A DNA stretch of 64,000 bases. Origin: JAWKIW01 sp041394145. GTDB lineage: Bacteria; Actinomycetota; Acidimicrobiia; Acidimicrobiales; Acidimicrobilacustridaceae. A program made the translations under genes and the position numbers. Under the pieces are notes generated by a model. It saw nothing but the letters and a program-made list of their open reading frames with translations. It had not been told where the DNA came from and did no database searches. Of this stretch, positions 35,201 through 45,886 are shown one piece after another (the first letter of the stretch is position 1; each line of letters starts with the position of its first letter). Location: positions 1 to 64,000 of the forward strand of contig JAWKIW010000009.1 in assembly GCA_041394145.1 (NCBI GenBank). Reading direction: 5' to 3'.

Positions 35201-38200
35201 GGACGATCCCGGCGCCCCGGCTCCTCCTCCCCGCCGTCGCCCAGACCCGCTACGTGCTGGTGCAGGGCCGCAGCGGCGCGGGTGGCGGCGCGACGGTGAA
35301 CGTGTCGCTGCGCGACCTCGGCTTCGGGATCGTCTCGGTGGCGCCCGACCGCGGCTCGAACCTGGGGTCGGCGACGGTCGTCGTGCGCGGGGCCGGCTTC
35401 GCCCCCGCCCCGACGGCCTCGCTCACCCGGGACGGGACCACCCGGTTGGCCGCCGCCGTCGTCCGCCACGACGCGACCCACCTCGAGGCGACCTTCGACC
35501 TCACCGGCCTCTCGCCCGGGCCCGCCGACGTGTCGGTCACCAACCCGGCGGGGCCGACCGCGACCGCCACGGGGTCCTTCACCGTCACCGACGACGCGCC
35601 GGGCCGCATCGAAGCCACCGTGACCAGCCCCGGCCTCATGCGCACGAACCGCGTCGGCACGGCGACCATCACCGTGCGCAACACCGGTGGGACGGACCTC
35701 CCGATCCCCCTCGTCCGGCTCGATGCCGGTGGTGGTGCCGCGTTCCGACCGGCGGGTCAGACCCAGTACGGGCCCGGACCGCTGGCCTTCTTCCCTCGCC
35801 GTGCCGGTGGGCCCACGCTGGCCCTGCCACCGGGCACGACGGTGCGCGTCGACGTGCCCTTCATCCCGAGCAACGACACCATCTCCCAGGTCATCGCCGG
35901 CGGCACGGCCACCATCCAGCTCCGGCTCACCACCATCACCGGTGACGCCGCCGATCCGTTCGACTGGGCCGGCGTGCTCGCCCCCTACCGGCCACCGGAC
36001 CTGGCCGACCCGGAGTGGCAGGACCTCGTCGCCTGGGTGAACGGCGGCACGCTGCCGACGACCTGGGCCGACTACGTCCGCCTCCTCGGCGCGCTCCAGC
36101 TCGAGGCACGGGGCTACGGTCGCAACCTGGTCACCGAGGACGAGCTGGCCCGGTTCCTCGTCGACAAGGCGCTCGTGCTGGCGCCCGGCTCGGTGCTCAC
36201 GGGCCGGTTGACCAAGGACGGCGGAGGCTTCGACCGAGGGCGCGTGTCCCTCGTCCCCCTCGGCGACGCCACGGCGAGCACCTCGCTGCCGGTCTGGCCC
36301 GACGGCTCCTTCGCCGCGCGCCGGCTCGCGCCCGGCAGCTACCGCGTCGAGGTCGACGGATGGTTCCAGACCACCCTCCCGATCGTGGCCGTCCCCGACA
36401 CCGGTGCGGTCGACGTGTCCGTGCCGGTGACCGAGGGCCAGACCCTGCAGGGGTTCGTGACCCGTGCCGGCGACGGCAGCCCGGTCGTCGGTGCCCGGGT
36501 CGACGCCACCGACCCGGTCACCCAGAAGGTGGCGGCGACGACGAGCGGACCCGACGGACGGTACGTCATGGCCGGCCTCCGAGCGGCGGACGTCCCGGTC
36601 GAGGTGTCGGCCGAGTCGCTGCTGACCTTCGGGCCCGACCCCGTCTCCCTGGCAGCCGCCCCCGTCACCGCCTTCGACGTGACCTTGGGTGTCGGAGGCT
36701 CGATCACCGGCACGGTGACCCTGCCCGGTGGCGGTCCGGCGGCCGGAGCGAGCGTGACGGCGGAACCGGCAGCGCCGCCGGTGCGGGCGGTGGGGGCGAC
36801 CACCGCCGCGGACGGGACCTTCACGCTGCCGACCCTGCGTGCCGGGTCCTACACGGTGACCGCCGCCGTGGCCGGGTCGGGGCGCGCCACTGCTGCCGAG
36901 GTGGTGGTGGTCGACGGTGCGTCCACGAGCGGTGTCGCCCTGGCGCTCACCGCACCGGCTCGCCTCGAGGGCACGGTGCGCGACCAGACCGGCGGCGTCG
37001 TGGCCGGCGCCACCGTCCGGACCGCCCTCCCGGGCGACGACGGGTCGGCCACCACGGCCGGCGACGGGACCTACGCGCTCGACGACCTGCCGAGCGGACC
37101 GGTCGCGGTGCTGGCGGAGGCCCCCGGGCACTCCACCGCGACGGCGACGCCCGTGCTCGTCGCCGGTGCGACCGCCACCGCCGATCTGGTCGTGTCGCGG
37201 CTGGGGCAGATCGAGGGCACCGTCCGCGACGGCGGGGGCTCGCCCGTGGTCGGCATCCCGGTGCAGGTGATCACCGCCGACGGCGTTGCCTTCGGCACCA
37301 GCACCGACGCCGACGGCCGCTACGCGGTCGACGACCTCACCTACGGCCCGTACACGGTGACCGCGCTCGGCGGGCTCGTCGGTCAGGGTGCGACCGTCGA
37401 CGCGTCCCAGCTCACGGTGGTGGTCGATCTCGTGGTGTCGCTGGCGACCCTCACGGGGATCGTGCGCACCGGCGCGGGACCCGTGGCCGATCTCCCCGTC
37501 TACCTGGTGCCCGAGGCGCCCGACGCCGTGCCCGTGGCCGGCGTCACCGATGGCGAGGGCCGCTACCGCTTCCCGGTGGCCGCCGCCGGCGACTACCGGG
37601 TCCTCGCCGCCGGCTGGGGGTTCGGTCTGGGCTCCACGGCCCCCGTGGCCGTGACGCCCGGTGTGGACGCGACGGCCGACGACCTCGTGCCCGGCGACTC
37701 GACGGTCGACGTGACCGTGACGACGGACGGCTCCGCCACCCCGCTCGACGGGGCGACGGTACGGCTCGGGGCCGTCGACCTCGACACCGAGGGGGCCGGC
37801 CTCGTGACCCGCAGCGGGCCCGACGGCGTCGCCTCCTTCGGCGGGGTGGCGCCCGGTTCCTACGTCGTGGACGTCGTCGCCGACGGCCGTGCCTCGCGGC
37901 GGGCCACCGTGACCGTCGGCACCGGCCCGGCCGCCGTGCCGGTGGCGCTGCCCCCGGCGAAGGCGCTGCGCTGGACGGTCCTCGCCGGCGGCACCCCGGT
38001 GGCGCAGGCCGTCGTCACCCTCCGCGAGCGGACCACCGGCGCCCGGTTCATGACCGTGACCGGCTCGGACGGCGACGCCGCCTTCGATGCGCTCGCCGAC
38101 GGCACCTACGACGGGTGGGTCACCGCACCGGGCTTCACCGCGCACCAGCTCGTGGGTGCGGTGCCGGTCGCTGCGCCGGCCTCCGCCGTCGACGTGGTGC

Positions 38201-41197
38201 TCGCCTCGTCGACGTCGCGGCTGCGGGGGACCATCTCGGCCGGCGGGGTGCCGCGGGCCGGGCTGCGCGTCGAGGTGATCGACGCCGACGACAGCGTGAT
38301 CCTGGCCACCCTCACCGGGTCCGACGGTCGCTACCTGCTCGACGGGCTGCCGGCCGGCCCGGTGAACGTGCGGGTGAGCAGGCAGGTGGCCAGGCGCCTG
38401 TACGGCGCGCCGGTGACCTTCCCTCCGGGCGACAACGGCGACCCTCCCTTCGGGCCGTTCGCACTGCCCGGGACGGGGACCGGTCCGCCCTCGCCGGCCC
38501 GCCACCGGCGCCACCCTTGCGGGTGCCCGACGTGGGTCCGCCGCCGGTGCCCACGCCGACGCCCGCCGAGCTTGCCCGCTCGTGGCTCGATCGGTTCTTC
38601 CGCACGCCGGTGCGCGATCCGCGCGACACCGACGCCCTTCGGGCCCGGCTCGGGTCGATCGACCTCGGCTGCTCGCGGCTCGAGCAGGCGTGGATCGACG
38701 CCTTCGACCTGCTCGACCGCAAGGACCGCGCCTTCGTCGACCTGCTGGACAACAGCGACCGCCTGTTCTGGCAGACCCTGTCCGACCTCACCATCCCGGC
38801 GGCCACCGCGCTCAAGCTGGTGGGCAAGCTCATCGTCACCGTCGGCCTCGGCCCCGAGCTGTCGGCGCTGTCGGCGCTGTCCATCGGTCTGTCGCCGGCG
38901 CAGCTGGCGGCGACCGAGCGGCTGTTCACCGTGCTCGCCGGCGGGGCGGTCGACCTGTCGGAGTACCTGGGGATCCTGCGCACGCAGCTGATCACTGGCG
39001 ACTTCGACGGGCTGGGCGTGACGCTGCAGGTGCTCGGCTCGCTGGCGACGCTCATCTCGCAGAACGCCAAGGACGTCCTCGCCGACGCCGCGCCCGCGCT
39101 GGGGGCATCGGTCGGGAAGGTGGCCGGCAACGTCGGGACGGCCATCTCGGCGCTGTCCGACGTCATCTCCATCGTGAACGACCTGAAGGCGGCGATCGGC
39201 ACGGCGAAGAGCCTGCTCGACCAGGTCGCCCAGACCGAGTCGCTGTACCGGGGCCTGCTCGAGCGGGCCCTGGCGGCGCTGGCCGCGCTCGAGCGAGCCC
39301 GCGCCGAGGGCTGCACCTGCGCCGGCGGTGGGGCGCGACAGCCCGACGGCTCGTGCTCGCCGCCGCCTCCGCCACCACCGCCACCGGGCGCGCCGGGCCC
39401 CAACCCGCCGGGCACCGACACCACGATCACCCACACCACGTTCGTCAACAGTCGTGACCCGAACGCCATCACCGGACCAGCCGGTCAGGGCGCCGAGCGC
39501 TTCGTGTCGGCGTCCCAGCCGATGACCTACACGATCGACTTCGAGAACGTGAAGACGGCGGGGGCGCCGGCCCAGGAGGTCGTCGTGTCGCTGCCCCTCG
39601 ACGTCGACCTCGACGCCTCGACCTTCCACCTGGGCGCCATCGGCTTCGGCAGCACCCGCATCGAGGTGCCTCCCGACCGGCGCAGCTTCGACACGTCGGT
39701 GCCGCTCGTCGGCACGCCCTACACGGTGCAGGTCCGGGCGCGGCTCGACCTCGACACCCGGGTGGCGACCTGGACCTTCCGCACCATCGACCCGGCCACC
39801 GGCGACCTGCCGCTCGACCCGACGGCCGGCTTCCTGCCCCCCAACGTCACCTCACCGCAGGGCGAGGGCTACGTCGAGCTCGGCGTCGATCCCGTGCCCA
39901 CGGCCGCTCCGGGCACCGTGCTGAGCGAGCAGGCGTCCATCGTGTTCGACGACAACCCGGCCATCGCCACCAACACCTGGACCAACACCATCGGGGTGCC
40001 GCGGCCCGCCACCGCCGGGGGCTTCCACCCCCTGCCGCCGGCCCGCATCCTCGACACCCGCAGCGGCGTGGGCGGGCCGGCGACCAAGATCGGGCCGGGC
40101 GAGACCCGATCGCTCAAGGTGACCGGTGTCGGCGGCGTGCCGAACGACGGGGTGAGCGCCGTCGCCGTCAACGTGACCGCGGTGCAGCCCACGGCGCCGT
40201 CGCACCTCACCGTCTGGCCGAGCGGAGCGGCCCTGCCCGGCTCGTCCAACCTCAACTTCGTGGCGGGCCAGACGATCCCCAACCTCGTGGTCAGCCGGTC
40301 GCGCCGGACGGGACCGTCTCCATCCGCAACAACTCCGGCGAGGTGCGTCCTCGGTGACGTCGCCGGTTGGTTCGACTTCGCCGAGGGATCGACCATCGGC
40401 CGCGCCCCGCAGGCCCTCGTCCCCGACGACCAGCCCGGCGCGTCGCTCGTGCCCGTCACCCCGGCTCGCATCCTCGACACCCGTCCGGGGACGACCGTCG
40501 GAGGGCCGGCGGCCCGGCTCGGCCCCGGCGAGACCGAACGGTGTCGGTCGCCGGCCACGGCGGCGTGCCGTCGTCGGAAGCGTCGGCCGTCGTCCTCAAC
40601 GTGACCGCCGTGCTGCCGTCGGCCCCGTCGCACCTGACCGTCTGGCCGACCGACCGGGCTCGGCCGGATGCGTCGAACCTCAACGTCACCCCGGGCATCG
40701 TCGTGCCGAACCTGGTGATGGCCGCCCTCAGCCCCGCCGGCGAGGTGTCGCTCTACAACAACTCGGGGACCGTCGACGTGCTGTTCGACGTCGTCGGCTA
40801 CTTCAGCACGGCCGAACCGCTCGGCAGCGTCCACGGCGTCACGCCGTCTCGGATCCTCGACACGAGGCCGGGGTCGACCGTCGGCGGTCCGACCGCACCG
40901 CTGGGCCCGGGTGAGACGCGCGAGCTGGTGGTCACCGGCGTGGGTGGCGTCCCGGGAGAGGGCGTCTCGGCCGTCGTGCTGAACGTCACGGCCGACCGGC
41001 CGTCGGCGACGTCGCACCTGACCGTGTGGCCGGCGGGGGTCGACAGGCCGACCGCATCGAACCTGAACTTCGCCGCCGGCACCACCATCCCGAACCTCGT
41101 GGTGGCCAAGGTCGGCGCCGGTGGCAAGGTGTCGATCTTCAACAGCTCGGGGGCAGTGGAGGTGCTCGCCGACGTGGTGGGCTACGTCAGCGGGTGA
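32243..41197 (+). CDS. Giant secreted multidomain cell-surface protein, several frameshifts
   Basis: One gene of about 9 kb (about 2,985 residues). A signal peptide (VTAVVLALSLAAGLVAGG) is followed by FG-GAP/VCBS propeller repeats (about 45-800; DVDGDGRDD, NGDGTF). A CARDB-type domain (about 805-915) and Ig/IPT-like domains (to about 1300) come next. About nine carboxypeptidase-regulatory-like repeats follow (about 1315-2070; starts such as LEGTVRDQTGGVVAGATV), then a helical domain (about 2105-2355) with a Cys-x-Cys turn and a poly-Pro linker. A DUF11-like beta domain (about 2390-2580) precedes three RILDTR...VVGY repeats. Frames change near 33195, 33255, 33315, 33890, 35220, 38490, 40305, 40340 and 40540. 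Several are one missing C or G. ATG 32243 has GGAGGGG. Adhesin or matrix role inferred. Confidence 0.75.
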
Positions 41198-41364
41198 CGC
41201 CGCTGCCGGCAGTCGTCCGGAGGGTCCGAGGCGTCGCGGGATCGGGCGGGGCGGCAGGTCTGCCCCGGATCGTGCCGAGCGGCCCTGGCTCGTGGGCCGG
41301 ACGGTCTCTACGCTCGCAGGCGTCGACGGAGGGGCCGTCGCCCGTCGCTGTGAAAGGAAGGGCC

Positions 41365-42072
41365 ATGACGATCCACGGCAGCTTCACCGAGTTCTCCGAG
41401 ACCACCGGCCAGGACCCCTTCACCCTGCAGAACAAGAAGCTGCTGAAGGTGTTCCTGCACTACGGGCCCATCCGGGCCCGCGTCGGGTCGATGGTCGCGT
41501 ACCAGGGCGATGCCCGCTTCCAGGCGCTCGGCGCCGGCGGGGCCTCGAAGTGGCTCAAGCAGAAGATGACCGGCGAGGGCGTGCCCCTCATGGAGGTCAC
41601 CGGGGCGGGTGAGGTGTTCCTCGCCGACGCCGCCAAGGACATCCAGGTCTTCTACCTCGAGAACGACACGGTCTCGGTGAACGGCGCCAACATCCTGGCC
41701 TTCTCGGCGTCGATCGAGGCCGACATCGAGCGCGTCAGCGGGGGCGTGGCCGGCAGCGTGTCGGGTGGCCTGTACAACACGATCCTGCGGGGCTCCGGGT
41801 ACGTCGCCGTCACCACCCACGGCGAGCCGATCGTGCTCGACGTCGCGTCGGCACCGACGTTCGGCGACGGCAACGCCGTCGTGCTGTGGACCGGTGGCGT
41901 GCAGATGAACCTCAAGACCGACGTCACCTACAAGGACTTCTTCGGCAAGGGCTCGGGGGAGGCCATCCAGATGGCGTTCTCGGGGACCGGCTGGGTGATG
42001 GTGCAGCCGTCGGAGAACGTCGAGCAGGGCGGTGGGCAGGGCTCGGGCAGCCGAGGGTTCCTCGGCACCTGA
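41365..42072 (+). CDS. AIM24-family protein
   Basis: 235-residue beta-rich protein of the AIM24/TerD-like family. Landmarks: LHYGPIRARVGSMVAYQGD, VTGAGEVFLAD, FSASIEADIERVSGGVAGS, GSGYVAVTTHGEP and LWTGGVQMNLKTD, ending in a Gly/Ser tail. Bacterial members have no agreed function; membrane or stress-related roles have been suggested for relatives. ATG 41365 has AAAGGAAG upstream. It stands alone between the giant protein and the flavin-binding gene. Confidence 0.8.
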   Translation: MTIHGSFTEFSETTGQDPFTLQNKKLLKVFLHYGPIRARVGSMVAYQGDARFQALGAGGASKWLKQKMTGEGVPLMEVTGAGEVFLADAAKDIQVFYLENDTVSVNGANILAFSASIEADIERVSGGVAGSVSGGLYNTILRGSGYVAVTTHGEPIVLDVASAPTFGDGNAVVLWTGGVQMNLKTDVTYKDFFGKGSGEAIQMAFSGTGWVMVQPSENVEQGGGQGSGSRGFLGT

Positions 42073-42138
42073 CCGGGGACGACTCGCCGTTGCGAAACCC
42101 GGCGGTGTCGCACCGGGCGGCTCCGCTAGGCAGGGGGC

Positions 42139-42792
42139 ATGTCGCTCCCCGTCACCGACCGCACGCGCCTGCACCGCCTCCCCGAGCGGGGACGCTTCGA
42201 CCGCGCCGACATCGACGCCATCCTCGACGAGGCGCTGCACTGCCACCTCGGCATCGCCACCGACGACGGCCCCGTGGTCATCCCCACCATCCACGCACGC
42301 GTCGGCGACGAGGTCGTCGTGCACGGCTCGCCGGCCTCCCGCCTCCTGCGCACGATGAAGCGGGGGCGACCGGTGTGCCTCACCGCGACCATCGTCGACG
42401 CCCTGGTCGTCGCCCGGTCGGCGTTCCACCACTCGCTGAACTACCGCTCGGTGGTCGTCTTCGGCGAAGCGACCGAGATCACCGAGCCGTCGGCCAAGCG
42501 CACCGCCCTCGACGCGCTCGTCGACCACGTCCTGCCCGGGCGCGCGTCCGAGGCCCGACCACCCACCGAGCAGGAGCTGCGGGCCACGACGGTGCTGACC
42601 CTGCCCCTGACCGAGGCCTCGGCCAAGGTCCGCACCGGGATGCCGGTCGACGAGGACGACGACCTCGCGCTGCCGATCTGGGCGGGGATCGTGCCCCTGC
42701 GCACGGTCGCCGGTGAGCCGGAGGTGGAGCCGCAGCTCGACCCCACGGTGGCGACGCCGACCTCGGTGCGGGCCGTCGTCGACGCGCGCTGA
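42139..42792 (+). CDS. Pyridoxamine-5'-phosphate-oxidase-like flavin-binding protein
   Basis: 217 residues with the split-barrel fold. The N-terminal RLPERGRFDRADIDAILDEA and LGIATDDGPVVIPTIHARVGD are typical of the subgroup that binds FMN, F420 or heme. YRSVVVFGEATEI and a C-terminal region with PIWAGIVPL follow. The substrate is unknown. ATG 42139 follows TAGGCA by 6 nt and has no ribosome site, so it is probably leaderless. It runs close before the SGNH hydrolase gene. Confidence 0.78.
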   Translation: MSLPVTDRTRLHRLPERGRFDRADIDAILDEALHCHLGIATDDGPVVIPTIHARVGDEVVVHGSPASRLLRTMKRGRPVCLTATIVDALVVARSAFHHSLNYRSVVVFGEATEITEPSAKRTALDALVDHVLPGRASEARPPTEQELRATTVLTLPLTEASAKVRTGMPVDEDDDLALPIWAGIVPLRTVAGEPEVEPQLDPTVATPTSVRAVVDAR

Positions 42793-42812
42793 CCCGAGGG
42801 CAGGATGGGGGC

Positions 42813-43468
42813 GTGCCCAGCTCGCGACGCCCCCGTGCCCTCCTGGCGTTCGCCGTCGTCCTCACCCTGGTGGTCGCGGCCGTCGTCGTCGTCTGGGTGC
42901 GGCCCGAGGTGTGGCCCTTTCGCCAGGAGGCGGTCCTGCTCGGCGACTCGATCACGGTCGTGAGCGAGGACGCGCTGCGCGAGGAGCTGCGCCGCGGCTA
43001 CCAGGTCGACATCGAGGCACGATCCGGCTACCGGACCGACCAGCTCCTCACCGAGGTGCCGGAGGGGGCCACGACCGCGTCGCCGGACCAGGTCGTGATC
43101 AACCTCGGGACGAACGACGTGGGCCAGAGCTGGCCCCTCGACCAGTCGAGGCGGCCCTGCGCCGCTTCGTCGAGCGGTTCCCCGACGCCCGATGCATCCA
43201 CCTGGTCACCGTGAACGAGCGGGTCCTCGACTTCGCCGGCCGTGGCGCCGAGAACGTCCGGGCCCGGGCCTTCAACGAGATGCTCGCCCGGGTGGCGGCC
43301 GCTCGGCCCGGCACGGACCTCGTCGACTGGACGGCCGCCGTCGACGCCTACGTGGCCGCCGGGGAGCCGGACGGGCCGTTCACCACCGACAGCGTGCACC
43401 CGGCACCGGCCGGCCAGCGGGCGCTGGCCCGGCTGTACCGCCAGGCGCTCGACTCGTGTCCCGGCTAG
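42813..43468 (+). CDS. SGNH/GDSL hydrolase, membrane-anchored, one frameshift
   Basis: About 218 residues. An N-terminal signal anchor (LLAFAVVLTLVVAAVVVVWV) is followed by the SGNH blocks: block I LLGDSITV, block III INLGTNDVG, block V DSVHPAPAGQ with Asp and His of the triad. It is expected to cut an ester (acyl group) outside the membrane. A missing base near 43145 breaks the frame between VGQSWPLDQ and VEAALRRFVERFPDA. GTG 42813, 6 nt behind CAGGAT, fits the leaderless style. The last residues are ALDSCPG. Substrate unknown. Confidence 0.75.
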
Positions 43469-43526
43469 CTCGGCACGGGGCGGCCCGGCCGACACGACGC
43501 GTCCTGCGTCGCGCGAGCCTGATGCC

Positions 43527-44446
43527 ATGACCGCACCCGGCGACGCCCTCGCCGTGGCCGTCCACCTGCGCGTGGCGGCGTCCCGGCTCGACCTGCTGTC
43601 GGGCGTGCTGTGGGAGGCCGGCGTGCTGGGGTCGAAGAGGTCGTCCCTGCGGAGGGCTCCCTCGGCCCGTCGTCGCGCACCAGCTCGTCGAGGTGGTCGC
43701 CACCGTCGCGGACCGCGACGCCGCCGACCTGGTCGAGGCGGTGCGAGCGTCGGCTCGGAGCCGGTCCGCGGGTGCGACGACCTCGCCGTCGAGGTGGTGG
43801 CCGTCCTCGACGTGGTCGACGACGGCTGGCGGGACGCCTGGCGACGGTTCGCGGCGACGGTGCGGGTCGGCCACCACCTGGTGGTGGTCCCGGCGTGGCT
43901 CCCCCGCCCGACGATCTCGGTCCCGGCGACCTGGTGGTGCGCATCGATCCCGGACACGCCTTCGGATCCGGCTCGCACCCGTCGACCCGCCTCGCGCTCG
44001 CCGCCCTCGAGCAGACCGTCGCCCCCGGCGACAAGGTCCTCGACGTCGGTTGTGGGAGCGGGGTGCTGTCCGTGGCGGCGGTTCGACTCGGCGCCGGCAC
44101 GGTGGTGGCGGTCGACGTCGATCCCGAGGCGGTGCGCGCCACCCGCCACAACGCCGACGCCGGCGGCGTCGCCTCCGTCGTGCAGGCCTCGGTCACGCCC
44201 GTCCAGGAGCTGGGCGACACCTTCGACGTGGTCGTGGCCAACATCGGCGTCCGCACCCTGGTCGACCTCGCTCCGGAGCTCGTCGCCCGGGTGCGCCCGG
44301 CCGGGTCGCTCGTGCTGAGCGGGGTCCTGGCCGAGCGCCGCGGCGAGATCGAGGCGGCGTTCCGGGCCCACGGGTGCGTGACGGTCGACCAGCGCGCGTC
44401 GGACGGTTGGGTGGCGCTCACCCTGGTCCCACCGGCGGGCAGCTGA
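43527..44446 (+). CDS. prmA: Ribosomal protein L11 methyltransferase-like enzyme, frameshifted
   Basis: About 306 residues. The C-terminal Rossmann methyltransferase domain is intact: GHAFGSGSHPSTRLALAALE, the SAM loop LDVGCGSGVLSVAAVRLGAG, and the catalytic VVVANI (PrmA has NIL). The N-terminal ferredoxin-like substrate domain (MTAPGDALAVAVHLRV... RVGHHLVVVPAWLP) is spread over three frames, with shifts near 43630, 43677, 43760 and 43905. PrmA trimethylates ribosomal protein L11. ATG 43527 begins just after the SGNH gene. Normal size once repaired. Confidence 0.72.
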
Positions 44447-44515
44447 CCGACCCCGGTCGAAGCGGCGGGCCGATCCCCGAGGGCCTCGACTCCGGCTCGG
44501 GGTCCCGCCGCGGCG

Positions 44516-45850
44516 ATGATGACGGTGATGGCCGTCCGTCCCGCCCCCGCCGTCCGCCGTCGCGTCGCTGCTGCCGTCGTCCTGGCCGTCGTCGCGCTGG
44601 TGGCCGCGGTCGCCTGCTCGGGTGACCGACCGCCGGGCGGTGCGGCCGGGGAGAGCCAGATCATCGACGATGACGGCGCGCGGCCGGCGCCGGGCGCCGG
44701 TGACCGGCTGTCGGCCGACGACGGACCTCCCGTCACCTACCCGTCGGTGCCCTTCTCCCGGGTCGACGCCGAGCTCGAGCAGCGGGTCCGCGACGACGGT
44801 CTGCGCGGGGCGTCGCTGCTGGTGGTGCAGGACGGCGGCGCGCTGCACCTGCACAGCGTCGGGTCGGTGAACCCGGCGACGCCCGTGCGCATCGGCGAGG
44901 CCGGCCGCTGGTTCCTCGCCGTGGTGGTGGCGATGCTCGTCGACGAGGGACGGATGGCCCTCGACGATCCCGTGGCCCGCCAGCTCCCCTCCCTGATCGG
45001 CGCCGACGGCGACGAGGGACGGATCACGGCGCGCCACCTCCTCGCCCACACCTCGGGGTTGCCGCCCACCCTCACCTGCGGCCCGGCACCGTCCCCGTCC
45101 TGTGACGACGCCGTGCGGGACGCGCCGCTGCTGGCCTCGCCGGGGGAGGTGTTCCGGGTGGGGCCCGTCGACGATCACGTCCTCGTCCGCCTCGTCGAGG
45201 CCGTCGAGGGACGGCCGTGGCCGGAGGTGGCCCGTCGCCGGCTCTTCACCCCGCTCGGCATGACGGCGACGACGGTCCTGCCCGTGGCGGACGGGGCGGC
45301 CGGCGTCGTCGACCCGTCGACGGCCACCACGCGACCGGGTGCCGGCGTGGATGTCGTCGGCGTCGACGCCCGCTCGACGGGCCTCGACCTGGCGCGGTTC
45401 CTCGCCTTCGTGCTCTCGCGGGGCCTGAGCGTCGACGACACGCGGCTGCTGTCGGAGCGAGCCGTGCTGGGGCTCGAGCGGGACGAGACCTCCCGGCTCG
45501 ACACCGCCGACGAGCCGTGGGTGGCCTGGACCGGGATCCCCACCTACGGCCTCGGCGTGTGGCGCGACCGCCTCCGCGGCGACGACACGGCGTCGATGGT
45601 CAGCGCCGTGGGGCGGTTCGGCACCTATCCCTGGGTCGATCGCTCCCGCAACGCCTACGGCGTCCTGGTGGTCGAGGACCAGGCCGGTGCGGGTGAGCGG
45701 GCGGTCACCGCGTCGGCCCGGCTCGTGCAGGGCCTCGTGCCGCCGGCGATCGACACCGAGGGTCGCCCGCTGCGCCGACCGGGCACGCCCGTCCCCGGCG
45801 CGGGACCGGCCCCGCCGGACCCCACCGTCGCGCCGCCGACCACGGGCTGA
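44516..45850 (+). CDS. Beta-lactamase-fold lipoprotein with lost active site (pseudoenzyme)
   Basis: 444 residues, clearly homologous to the hydrolase at 1-1164 (shared LVDEGR-LDDP, HTSG, PTYGLG-WRDR, YPW-D blocks). A lipoprotein-type signal (VVLAVVALVAAVAC) precedes the domain. At the place of the catalytic Ser-x-x-Lys the sequence is Glu128-Ala-Gly-Arg131, and the Tyr-x-Asn motif reads Val215-Gly-Pro217. All three motif residues are gone, while fold residues and the frame are kept, so it is probably a non-catalytic binding protein rather than a broken gene. Start may be ATG 44516, 44519 or 44528. The C-terminal tail is Pro/Gly-rich. Confidence 0.8.
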   Translation: MMTVMAVRPAPAVRRRVAAAVVLAVVALVAAVACSGDRPPGGAAGESQIIDDDGARPAPGAGDRLSADDGPPVTYPSVPFSRVDAELEQRVRDDGLRGASLLVVQDGGALHLHSVGSVNPATPVRIGEAGRWFLAVVVAMLVDEGRMALDDPVARQLPSLIGADGDEGRITARHLLAHTSGLPPTLTCGPAPSPSCDDAVRDAPLLASPGEVFRVGPVDDHVLVRLVEAVEGRPWPEVARRRLFTPLGMTATTVLPVADGAAGVVDPSTATTRPGAGVDVVGVDARSTGLDLARFLAFVLSRGLSVDDTRLLSERAVLGLERDETSRLDTADEPWVAWTGIPTYGLGVWRDRLRGDDTASMVSAVGRFGTYPWVDRSRNAYGVLVVEDQAGAGERAVTASARLVQGLVPPAIDTEGRPLRRPGTPVPGAGPAPPDPTVAPPTTG

Positions 45851-45886
45851 CCCGCGACGCGGCCCTCTACCCGACGCAGGGCACAG

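Noticed and set aside
35047..38514. 1,155-residue open frame on the minus strand
   Set aside because: Antisense shadow of the giant protein; composition is Arg/Gly/Asp/His with no domain pattern.
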